A DNA stretch of 8,755 nt from Chloroflexota bacterium (lineage in GTDB: Bacteria > Chloroflexota > Limnocylindria > Limnocylindrales > CSP1-4): positions 1 through 8,755 of the forward strand of contig JAJYDP010000171.1 in NCBI GenBank assembly GCA_021777365.1, read 5' to 3'. Shown here in pieces: positions 1-6,066 of this stretch. Each line of letters starts with the position of its first letter. Positions within the stretch are counted from its first letter, which is position 1. The notes under the pieces are model-generated. The model did not search any database. It was not told the origin of the DNA and worked only from the letters and a program-made list of their open reading frames with translations. The translations under genes and the position numbers were made by a program.

Positions 1-85
1 CTGCCGATACGTCTGCCGGTGTCACCCCCAGATCACGGGTACGGTTCGGGTTACGACGACGCGACAGGGTCATCGGGGGCCGTGC

Positions 86-91
86 TACCCT
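86..91 (+). promoter_or_regulatory. -10 element (TACCCT) for a leaderless arginase-family gene
   Basis: TACCCT ends seven bases before the GTG at 99, so the predicted transcription start falls on or next to the start codon. No Shine-Dalgarno sequence lies in the gap. A weak -35-like GCGACA sits at 61-66, 19 bases upstream. The same arrangement recurs at three other starts in this window, which strengthens the call. Transcription was not measured, so this is a pattern-based inference. Confidence 0.5.
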
Positions 92-98
92 TCAGCCC

Positions 99-836
99 GT
101 GGGCGTGATCGCGGTTCCCTTTTTCATCGGTGCGGCGATGCCGGGGCTGGAGACACCGGTGCCGTGTCCGGAGTTGCTCCCGCGCCTCCCCGACGGCTCG
201 CCGCAGGAGCGGATGACCGTCCTGTACCAACACCTGGCCGACTGGGTCGCCGCCGAGACCGACCCGATGGTCTTCGCCGGGGATTGCCTCTCCGTGATCG
301 GCGTGCTGGCCGGCCTCCAGCGCGCCGGTGTCGATCCGACCCTGATCTGGTTCGACGCCCACGGCGACTTCCACACCTGGCAGACCACCGGGTCCGGCTT
401 CCTGGGGGGGATGCCGCTGGCGATGATCGTGGGCAGGGGCGAGCAGACCATCGTCCAGGGGACCGGGCTCGTTCCGCTTCCCGAGCGGCGGGTGGCCCTG
501 GTGGGTGCGCGCGACCTCGACCCTGGTGAGGACGAGGCGGTGGCGACCTCGGCGATGACCGTCCTCTCGGTGACCGACGCGACCCACTGGGATCCGCCTC
601 CCGGCGCACTCCATGTCCACGTCGACCTCGATGTCGTCGACCCGCGCGAGATGCCCGCCCACAACTACCCGGCGCCCGGCGGCCCCTCGCTTGACGATGT
701 GCGCGCAGCCCTGATCCATCTCGCTGCCACGGGCCGCGTTGCGGCCGTCTCATTCTCCACCTGGAACCCGGCCCTGCCCGGAGCCGACCTGGCGGCTGCC
801 GCCACCGCGGAGCTGGCGGCAGCGTTCCTGGGCTGA
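99..836 (+). CDS. Arginase/agmatinase (ureohydrolase) superfamily protein with altered active site
   Basis: This 245-aa protein has the ureohydrolase fold signatures in order: AGDCLS at residues 60-65 (in place of GGDHS), WFDAHGDFHT at 84-93, GGMPLA at 103-108 and VDLDVVDP at 175-182. Mn ligands D86, H88, D90, D176 and D178 are visible. Three family residues differ: the first Mn-ligand His (rat arginase H101) is C63, the loop His (H141) is a Gly at about 103, and the guanidinium-binding Glu (E277, usually in EVNP) is T221 in TWNP. The GDC and LGGMPLA spellings are, from memory, typical of a widespread group annotated only as arginase family protein, so the substrate is probably not plain arginine or agmatine. 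It is somewhat short for the family (about 300 aa). The GTG start is chosen for the -10 element just upstream; the open frame runs further back, but no better start is visible. It converges on the decayed protease fragment, and no clear terminator separates them. Confidence 0.85.
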   Translation: MGVIAVPFFIGAAMPGLETPVPCPELLPRLPDGSPQERMTVLYQHLADWVAAETDPMVFAGDCLSVIGVLAGLQRAGVDPTLIWFDAHGDFHTWQTTGSGFLGGMPLAMIVGRGEQTIVQGTGLVPLPERRVALVGARDLDPGEDEAVATSAMTVLSVTDATHWDPPPGALHVHVDLDVVDPREMPAHNYPAPGGPSLDDVRAALIHLAATGRVAAVSFSTWNPALPGADLAAAATAELAAAFLG

Positions 837-882
837 GCGGCCTCGAGACCCCCGGCCCCACCATCGACGGTCAGCCAACGGC

Positions 883-1062
883 CTACCTGGCGGTCTCGGC
901 TCGCTGGACCGGCTCGTGCGCTGCATCGATCGGGACGGCGAAGCCGATCCCCTCGGCGGTCGCCGCATTCACGCCAATGACCGCGCCCGATGCGTCGAGG
1001 TGCGGACCGCCGCTGTTGCCTCAGAATGCCGGGTCGGTAGTCACCCGGAGGCCGAGCCGACG
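883..1062 (-). pseudogene. C-terminal remnant of an HtrA/DegP-type (S1C) serine protease
   Basis: On the minus strand, 1020 down to 883 reads GNSGGPHLDASGAVIG, then GVNAATAEGIGFAVPIDAA, then eleven residues to a TAG. This is the catalytic-serine region of trypsin-like HtrA proteases (GNSGGP, then GIGFAIP). The preceding codons in the same frame read LRVTTDPAF, matching the usual TDAAINP lead-in. A TGA at 1021-1023 replaces the last residues before GNSGGP, and the spacing is one codon short. The His and Asp catalytic parts and the PDZ domain are missing. The upstream edge, where it meets the transposase-like sequence, is approximate. The family call is strong; the loss of function is clear from the stop and truncation. 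Confidence 0.75.
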
Positions 1063-1125
1063 CGCCCCAACAGCCAAGCAACCACGGGAGAGCAACGCTG
1101 CGGGGTGCGCCCGCGCGGTGATGAG

Positions 1126-1440
1126 GAGCCAGGCGCGGCCCCGCTTGGTCTTGAGCTTGCGGGCCATGCGTCCGGTTCGGGAGAGCCCCGCCGGGATGCG
1201 GCCCCGCCGGGCTGGCGCAGCGCTGGTGCCGTGGCGCTCGCGGCGGACCGCGAGGTAGGCGTCGATGCCGCGTGTCTCGAGCGCGGCGAGGTTGTTGTCG
1301 GAGGCGTAGCCCGCGTCGGCGAGGACCTTGCGGGGACGGCGGCCCGTGTTGCTCTCGATCTGGTCGACGAGATCGGGCAGGGCGCCGATGTCGGTGGCGA
1401 GGTGTCGAGGCTGGTGCGCAATCGCGCCGGCTGCGACCCG
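1126..1440 (-). pseudogene. Fragment of an IS1182-like (IS5 superfamily) transposase
   Basis: About 100 residues on minus resemble the DDE domain of IS1182-family transposases: a segment ending PDLVDQIESNTGRRP, then KVLADAGYASDNNLAALE and RGIDAYLAVRRERHG, and finally MARKLKTKRGRA. The Asp in LADAGY is the expected second catalytic Asp. The first catalytic Asp region and the Glu region (normally RKAIVEPVFG after KLKTKEGR) are absent: after GRA the match ends in all three frames. The match also starts abruptly near 1440, where it abuts the 3' end of the small gene on the same strand. No terminal inverted repeats or target duplication could be picked out. It is a dead remnant rather than a mobile element. 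Its frame runs on into the protease remnant, so a naive gene caller would fuse the two. Confidence 0.7.
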
Positions 1441-1444
1441 GCGA

Positions 1445-1672
1445 TCAGAATCCGACCTCGAACCAGATGTCGGGCGAAGGTCGCCTCGTGCGGATGCGCA
1501 CGCGCCGCCCGAGCGTGTACCCGAGAGCATCGGCGAACGATCCCACGTGGTCGAGGCGGTGCAGCACCTGTCGCATGAAGTTGAGCTGGGACTCCGTCAG
1601 CGGTTCGTGCGTGACGACGTGGAACCGCAGGTCCCGCCACTCGAATACCGTCTCCACGGTTGGCGCGACCAG
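1445..1672 (-). CDS. Hypothetical protein, 75 aa (70 aa if started at GTG 1657)
   Basis: No family is recognised. The protein contains TVFEWRDLRFHVVTHEPLTE, then about 45 more residues with a basic stretch (LGRRVRIRTRRP), and ends IWFEVGF. It has no membrane segment, signal peptide or Cys cluster. The start is uncertain. A very good Shine-Dalgarno core GGAGG (1680-1684 on minus) lies seven bases before an in-frame CTG at 1672, but 22 bases before the first GTG at 1657, so the CTG fits the ribosome site better. A 22-codon ORF lies just upstream in the same frame, separated by a TGA at 1691-1693. The stop lies within a few bases of the transposase remnant, so the C-terminus could have been altered by that event. 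Confidence 0.5.
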   Translation of the reverse strand: MVAPTVETVFEWRDLRFHVVTHEPLTESQLNFMRQVLHRLDHVGSFADALGYTLGRRVRIRTRRPSPDIWFEVGF

Positions 1673-1690
1673 TTCCCCACCTCCGTAGGA

Positions 1691-1759
1691 TCAGGCGCCG
1701 TCGACGCAGCGGCGCCCAGCGTCGTCAGACGGCTGCCGCGCGATGACTCGCCAACGCAT
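1691..1759 (-). CDS. 22-codon leader-like ORF upstream of the 75-aa gene
   Basis: ATG at 1757-1759 begins six bases after a TAGGGT hexamer and encodes MRWRVIARQPSDDAGRRCVDGA before a TGA. It is in the same frame as the downstream 75-aa gene, whose Shine-Dalgarno begins seven bases after the TGA. It could be a leaderless leader peptide with reinitiation downstream, or the true N-terminus of the downstream gene broken by a nonsense mutation. The sequence matches no attenuator I know. The -10 spacing is the main support. Confidence 0.3.
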   Translation of the reverse strand: MRWRVIARQPSDDAGRRCVDGA

Positions 1760-1765
1760 GGCGCC

Positions 1766-1771
1766 ACCCTA
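1766..1771 (-). promoter_or_regulatory. -10 element (TAGGGT on minus) for the 1759 ORF
   Basis: Read on minus, the order is TAGGGT, then GGCGCC, then ATG. The six-base gap places the transcription start at the A of the ATG, with no room for a ribosome site. No convincing -35 hexamer was found 16-19 bases upstream. Confidence 0.4.
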
Positions 1772-1827
1772 CCAGCCCCGCGTCGAAAGAGCAGCCCCGC
1801 GCCAGCGCGTGATCCGTGCGGCGGAGC

Positions 1828-1857
1828 CCCTCGTTTGGGGCCGCGCCCAAACGAGGG
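1828..1857 (-). terminator. Strong hairpin, probable terminator of the phosphodiesterase gene
   Basis: The arms CCCTCGTTTGGG (1828-1839) and CCCAAACGAGGG (1846-1857) pair perfectly over 12 bp around a six-base loop. The hairpin sits 23 bases past the stop of the EAL gene and before the next minus-strand promoter, where a terminator is expected. No T-run follows on either strand, so it may act without a classical U-tract or as an RNA-stabilising 3' hairpin. Confidence 0.6.
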
Positions 1858-1880
1858 CCCTTGTGGGGCCGTGGCTGCGC

Positions 1881-4466
1881 TCAGGCCTCTTGTCGTCCGT
1901 CGGCGCCGGACAGGACCGGCATCGGCCGACCGAGGAGATAGCCCTGCCCCGAGCGGACGTCGAGAGCCACAAGGGTCGCCAGCTCCTCCTCGGTCTCGAT
2001 CCCCTCGGCGACGAGGCTGCACCCCTGCTTGCCGGCGAAGTGGCAGAGCCCCGCGAGCAGCGCCTGGCGAGCGGGGTCGCCATTGATCCCGGCCACCAGC
2101 GTGCGGTCGATCTTCACGATGTGCGGATGCAGCTCGACGATGTGGCGCAGGCTGGCGAAGCCGGCCCCGGCATCATCGACCGCGATCTGCACGTCGGGCC
2201 CGAACGCCGCCACCGCCTCCCGGAAGGCGACGTAGTCGGTGATGACCTCGTGCTCGGTGACCTCGAGCACGAGCTGGCCCGGGTAGCCCGCCACGATCGA
2301 GCGCAGCGGCTCACCGGCGAGGATCACGGCCGGTGAGACGTTCACGTTGAGCCACGACAGCGCCGGCAGGGCGGCGGCCGCGCTCAGGCTGGCACGCAGC
2401 GCGGCGACCTCGAGTTCGAGGCCCAGGCCCACCGCCGCCGCCGCGCCGAACTGCGCGTCGGGTGGTGTCCCATCGTCGAAGCGGGTGAGCGCCTCGTAGC
2501 CGATGACGACGAGACTCGCCAGGTCGACAATCGGCTGGAAGACCGGGTGGAAGGCGCTCTGTTCGATGATCGCCTCGATCCGTTCGCGGGAACGGCCGAG
2601 CTGCGCGCGCCCAGAGATCGACGGCCCGAGCACGGCGCTCGCGACGGACGCGAACTCGACGAGCGCGGGCAGGCGCTCGGTCAGCCGGTCGGACGCGTCG
2701 AGGCTCGCGGAGCCCATCTCCAGCAGGCCCACCACATCCTGCTCGATCCGGATGGGCGCGTACGCGAGGGTCCGGATGCCGAGCGCCCGGAATGCGCGGC
2801 TCAAGGGCTGGCCGCGCTCTCCACGCCACGTCTCCACCCAGGGACCCTCGGTCGCACGTTCGCGCAGGTGCTCGGCCCGCGCTTCGCCGAGCCGCTGGCG
2901 CGCGAGGGCGCGGCCGTCCGCCGCCGCGACGCCGAGTGGAGTGGCCCCTCCAGCGGGATCGAAGGCGAGGAGCACGGCCGCGCTCGCCTCGGGCAGCCCG
3001 ACGATCTGGCGGCACACGGCGTCGGCCGTCTCCTCGGGCGTGGCCTGTGGATGCAGCGCGGCGAGGGCCTGCGCGATCTGCGCCCGCTCGCGAGCCCGGG
3101 CCTGCTCGTGCGCTAGCGCCTCGCGCTCGACCGTCACGTCGCGCTTCACCGCCACATAGCCGTCCAGGGTGCCGCCGGCGTCGTGGACCGGCGAGATGAC
3201 TGTTTCCTCGGTGAAGAGCGAGCCATCCTTGCGGCGGTTGACGAAGTCCCCCACCCAGGGCCGTCCGTCGGCCAACGTCTGCCACATCGCCTGGTAGAAG
3301 GCGAGGTTGTGTCGCCCGCTCTGCAGCAGGCGCGGGTTCTGGCCGCGGACCTCCGCCGCCGCATAGCCCGTGACGCGCTCGAAGGCCGGGTTGACGTACT
3401 CGATCCGGGCCTCGGCGTCGGTGATGACGATCGACTCGGGCGACTGCGCGATGGCCGTCGCCAGTCGGCGCAGCTCGGCCTCGGCGTCGGCCGCGGCGAT
3501 CCGCGTGCGCAGGGCCCCGACGCCGTAGGAGAGGTCCGCAGCCAGCTCCTCAAGAAGGGCGACCTCCTCGGGGCCGAAGGCGTCGGGCTCCGCCGCGTAG
3601 ATCGTCAGCGCACCCAGGACGCCGTTGCGCCCTCGGAGCGGGAACGCGGCCGACGACGCGTAGGCGTGTTTGAACGCCTCGTCCCGCCAGGGCGCCATGA
3701 GGGGGTCGTTCGCGATGTCGCGCAGCACGACCGTGCGGTCTTCCCTGACCGCTGTGCCGGTCGGTCCGCGACCCGTCGGGACATCGTGCCAGCTCACGCG
3801 GATGCTGGTGAGATAGCCGTCCTCGTGCCCGGCGTGGGCGATGGGCCGCACCGTCCCCGCCTCGTCTTCGTCGCGATAGCCCACCCACGCGAAGCGAAAG
3901 CCACCCTGTTCGATCGCTGCCTGACAGATGGCCTCCATGAGACGGATCTCCTGCTCGGCCCGCACGAGGGCCTGGTTGGCGGCGCTCAAGGTGCGCTGGG
4001 CGCGGTTGACCCGCGCGAGGGCGGCTTCGACCCCTCGCTGCTCGGTGATGTCGCGCGCCACGCCCTCGAGGGCGGCGGGTTCGCCGGCCTCGTCGAGCAC
4101 GAGGCTGCTGCGCTGCTCCAGCCACACCCAGTGACCATCCGCATGGCGGATGCGCAGGACGAAGGTACCGGCCTCGCGCGACGCGACCTGGAGATCCATC
4201 AGCGCCCGGTCCTCGGGATGGATGAGCCGGAGGAGGAGGTCCGGGTCGGCGTCGAACGCGGCGGGCGGATAGCCCAGCACGTGTTCCACCGCCGGGCTCA
4301 GGTACTCGAAGGCGGGCGTCGGGTCGAGCGTGTAGCGGAAGATGATGTCCTGGGCGTGCTCGGCGAGCAGCCGGTAGCGTCGCTCGCGCGCCGGCAGCTC
4401 CGTCGCCTGCTGCGCCTGGAGCGCGTCGTATCGGTGCAGCTGGGCCGTCAGCAGTCCGCCCGCCAC
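1881..4466 (-). CDS. PAS-GAF-PAS-GAF-EAL protein, predicted c-di-GMP phosphodiesterase
   Basis: This 861-aa protein likely senses signals through its N-terminal modules and hydrolyses cyclic di-GMP to pGpG. Order: short helical lead (1-28), PAS with PAC end (about 30-143, ending GVARDITEQR), helical linker, GAF (about 160-325), PAS with PAC end (about 330-446, ending YVAVKRDVT), GAF (about 455-615), EAL (about 630-850). The EAL domain keeps the catalytic set: E658 in YEAL, N709 in NVS, E735 in LEVTE, D764-D765 in VDDAGAGF, K785 in VKIDR, E821 in VAEGIE and Q841 in GQGYLLGRP. It is therefore probably active; no GGDEF domain is present. No transmembrane helix lies within the ORF, so it should be cytoplasmic. 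The start is GTG 4466, the only usual start codon after an in-frame TGA at 4494-4496, with AGGGG about eight bases upstream. Translating back to that TGA gives GVVAVAGGLLTAQ, which resembles the end of a membrane helix, so an N-terminal sensor may have been lost. The first 19 bases overlap the upstream small ORF. Confidence 0.93.
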   Translation of the reverse strand: MAGGLLTAQLHRYDALQAQQATELPARERRYRLLAEHAQDIIFRYTLDPTPAFEYLSPAVEHVLGYPPAAFDADPDLLLRLIHPEDRALMDLQVASREAGTFVLRIRHADGHWVWLEQRSSLVLDEAGEPAALEGVARDITEQRGVEAALARVNRAQRTLSAANQALVRAEQEIRLMEAICQAAIEQGGFRFAWVGYRDEDEAGTVRPIAHAGHEDGYLTSIRVSWHDVPTGRGPTGTAVREDRTVVLRDIANDPLMAPWRDEAFKHAYASSAAFPLRGRNGVLGALTIYAAEPDAFGPEEVALLEELAADLSYGVGALRTRIAAADAEAELRRLATAIAQSPESIVITDAEARIEYVNPAFERVTGYAAAEVRGQNPRLLQSGRHNLAFYQAMWQTLADGRPWVGDFVNRRKDGSLFTEETVISPVHDAGGTLDGYVAVKRDVTVEREALAHEQARARERAQIAQALAALHPQATPEETADAVCRQIVGLPEASAAVLLAFDPAGGATPLGVAAADGRALARQRLGEARAEHLRERATEGPWVETWRGERGQPLSRAFRALGIRTLAYAPIRIEQDVVGLLEMGSASLDASDRLTERLPALVEFASVASAVLGPSISGRAQLGRSRERIEAIIEQSAFHPVFQPIVDLASLVVIGYEALTRFDDGTPPDAQFGAAAAVGLGLELEVAALRASLSAAAALPALSWLNVNVSPAVILAGEPLRSIVAGYPGQLVLEVTEHEVITDYVAFREAVAAFGPDVQIAVDDAGAGFASLRHIVELHPHIVKIDRTLVAGINGDPARQALLAGLCHFAGKQGCSLVAEGIETEEELATLVALDVRSGQGYLLGRPMPVLSGADGRQEA

Positions 4467-4708
4467 GGCGACGACCCCTGACCGTTCAGCCTCTCAGCGA
4501 GGCTCAGAGCCTCGGGGCAGGGGACCAGGAGGTCAACGAGCCGGTCGCCGAGCGTGGTCGAACGCACCGCGGCTGAGACAGAGAGACGCTCGATCGCTCG
4601 TGCCGAGCGTGCGGGGTGGCCTCGGTTGGAAGCAGACGCTGTTGCCGGAGCCGCAGCAGTGGTCCACACAATGGGACCATCCTGCGGTCCGGCCTGCAGG
4701 ATGGCCAT
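4448..4708 (-). CDS. Possible 86-aa leaderless ORF overlapping the EAL gene start
   Basis: ATG at 4706-4708 lies six bases after TACGTT, as in the other leaderless starts here. The frame runs through Ala/Ser/Arg-rich sequence (starting MAILQAGPQDGPIVW, with a VDLLVPCPEALSLAERL segment) and stops inside the EAL gene, overlapping it by 19 bases in another frame. No domain, signal or membrane helix is seen. If translated, it would couple translation into the phosphodiesterase, whose own start is weak. Alternatively, the promoter may simply drive the EAL gene and the ORF is chance in GC-rich DNA, or it may be sequence left from a lost N-terminal part of the EAL protein. The promoter spacing is the best support. 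Confidence 0.4.
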   Translation of the reverse strand: MAILQAGPQDGPIVWTTAAAPATASASNRGHPARSARAIERLSVSAAVRSTTLGDRLVDLLVPCPEALSLAERLNGQGSSPWRADC

Positions 4709-4714
4709 GGCCCG

Positions 4715-4720
4715 AACGTA
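4715..4720 (-). promoter_or_regulatory. -10 element (TACGTT on minus) upstream of the EAL gene
   Basis: Read on minus, TACGTT is followed by CGGGCC and ATG. It sits in the 54-base gap between the membrane-protein stop (4763) and the small ORF start (4708), so it could give the phosphodiesterase transcription independent of the membrane-protein gene. The -35 region (GGCTAC at 4738-4743) is weak. Confidence 0.4.
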
Positions 4721-4762
4721 CCAGGGCACTACGACCCGTAGCCGGTGGCGTCCGGAGTTGCG

Positions 4763-5641
4763 TCAGCCGCTCACCGAAAGGTCGTTCCCGACCTTCTTGC
4801 TCTTCTTCCACTCCTGGAGCACCCGGATCACCTCGTGCGTCGGGTCGGCGCCCAGACCGAGCACCATGCCCGTCAGCGCGACGCCGAGGAAGGGCAACAG
4901 CTCCTGCTGGCCGACCCTCCACCCCCCGATGGTCGCGCCCGCGGCCGCCTGGAAGATGTCCAGGCCGAGGATGCCCGCGGCGGTCATGCCGATCAGGCCG
5001 CCCGCCCAGATGCTGATCACCCGTCGACTCGGGTTGTCCTTGAACGTCGCCACGAAATCCGCCGCGCCCGCGGTCACCTGGCTGGCGACGGCCGCGGCAT
5101 GCGCGATCTGCGGTTCCGCCTGTCCGTAGCGCGTCTTCAGTTCGCCGGCGACCTGTGACGAGGCGGAGGCCAACAGCCGAAAGCGCTGGTTGCCCGGCGC
5201 GAGCGCCAGGATCTGGTCGCGCTGCTGCTCCCAGCTGGTCCGCCGAGTCTCGAGCTGCTGGATCTGGGCGTCGATCCTCTTCCAGGTGTCCGTCGCCGTG
5301 TCCACCGCGCCTCGGGCGGTCTCGAGCCGCGTCAGGGCGTCGTTGAAGAGCGAGCCGGCCGAGTCGGTGACCGACGCCTCGAGCCGTCCGACCTCCTCGG
5401 CGAACTCGTTGAGGGGCCACCACGCGCTCTTGGCCTGACCGATCAGCGTCCAGCCGACCTCGAGGGTGCGCTCGATGCCCACCGCTACGAGCCCCGCGAT
5501 CGTCAGCACCGCGGCCGCGTCAGTGAAGCCGGTGTTGGGCCGCGCCGACGTCTGGGCGACAACTGCCGCCACGACCAGCGAGATCCCGACCGCGACAAGG
5601 TATGGCAGCGCCGCCCGCCACGACCCAGCCAGGGGCTTCAT
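4763..5641 (-). CDS. Hypothetical four-helix membrane protein with a long helical middle domain
   Basis: The protein is 292 aa with no named family recognised. Hydrophobic segments lie at about 11-29, 41-57, 206-228 and 249-265. Between the second and third pairs sits a 120-150 residue hydrophilic, Glu/Gln/Arg/Ala-rich region (about 80-195, containing RIDAQIQQLETRRTSWEQQ) that looks largely helical or coiled-coil. The C-terminus carries GLGADPTHEVI followed by a basic tail (EWKKSKK). That ending recalls other uncharacterised bacterial membrane proteins, from memory and without a family name. The start is ATG 5641, with GGGAGGGAG (5649-5657) seven bases upstream and a good -35/-10 pair. It lies upstream of and on the same strand as the phosphodiesterase, 54 bases from the small ORF. 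The helical stalk between helix pairs suggests a scaffold or sensor role, but nothing shows which. Confidence 0.85.
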   Translation of the reverse strand: MKPLAGSWRAALPYLVAVGISLVVAAVVAQTSARPNTGFTDAAAVLTIAGLVAVGIERTLEVGWTLIGQAKSAWWPLNEFAEEVGRLEASVTDSAGSLFNDALTRLETARGAVDTATDTWKRIDAQIQQLETRRTSWEQQRDQILALAPGNQRFRLLASASSQVAGELKTRYGQAEPQIAHAAAVASQVTAGAADFVATFKDNPSRRVISIWAGGLIGMTAAGILGLDIFQAAAGATIGGWRVGQQELLPFLGVALTGMVLGLGADPTHEVIRVLQEWKKSKKVGNDLSVSG

Positions 5642-5665
5642 CGCCGCACTCCCTCCCGTGAGTCC

Positions 5666-5694
5666 ACTATGGGCTGCTCCGCCCCGCCTGTCGA
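5666..5694 (-). promoter_or_regulatory. Promoter of the membrane-protein gene (TCGACA-17-CATAGT)
   Basis: Read on minus, TCGACA (5689-5694) is a one-base variant of TTGACA. After a 17-base spacer comes CATAGT (5666-5671), a four-of-six match to TATAAT. The Shine-Dalgarno GGGAGGGAG and the ATG at 5641 follow at ordinary distances, giving a short 5' leader of about 20 bases. This is the best conventional housekeeping-type promoter in the window. Confidence 0.55.
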
Positions 5695-6066
5695 CGAGAG
5701 ATCAGGACAGCACCGTGTGCCTCACAGCAGAAGTATCCGGGCACGTCACAAGGGCGGCGGGAAGGCGCCGCGCGATGCGCCGTCGGACAGAGCACGTACC
5801 CTGCAGCGGCGATGAGGCCATTTCGTGCTCAGCCCACACCATGTCTCGATGGTGCGGCAGTTGCCGATGCGGGGCACAACGCCGATCACGCGTCATCCCG
5901 GTGGCGGTGGGCGGCGCGAACGCGGCTCGCCACCCGCAGCCGGAGGCAGGGCGCGTCAGCGGGCGACGCGGCCACCTCCGCCGGGTGGCCCTTGGCGGCT
6001 GCCCGTTCCACGCTCACCATCGCGACTGGCGCGCTCCGCGTGGGCGCGGTGCCTGGAGGGCTTCTC
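5695..6066. other. Divergent intergenic region with one possible plus-strand -10 (TACCCT, 5797-5802)
   Basis: This stretch separates the minus-strand membrane protein from the plus-strand secreted protein. Open frames cross it, but their translations are Arg/Ala/Gly-rich and show no domain. TACCCT at 5797-5802 is the same hexamer that precedes the gene at 99. An ATG at 5812, nine bases later, opens a frame that joins the secreted protein, but the strong ribosome site at 6055-6060 argues for the downstream start. If the hexamer is used, the secreted-protein mRNA would have a leader of roughly 250 bases. No riboswitch or known RNA motif was recognised. Confidence 0.3.

Noticed and set aside
1021..1023. 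TGA before GNSGGP as a recoded (selenocysteine) codon
   Set aside because: The family has Asn-Pro here, not Cys; the rest of the protease is missing, no recoding stem-loop stands out, and one codon is deleted, so decay explains it.
3183..4481. Long open frame (432 codons) on plus, opposite the EAL gene
   Set aside because: It is the antisense shadow of a high-GC gene with a clear multi-domain product; its translation is Arg/Gly/Asp-rich and shows no domain.
5812..6066. N-terminal extension of the secreted protein from ATG 5812
   Set aside because: The extra 85 residues look non-coding and would bury the signal peptide; ATG 6067 has a strong ribosome site and directly begins a signal peptide.
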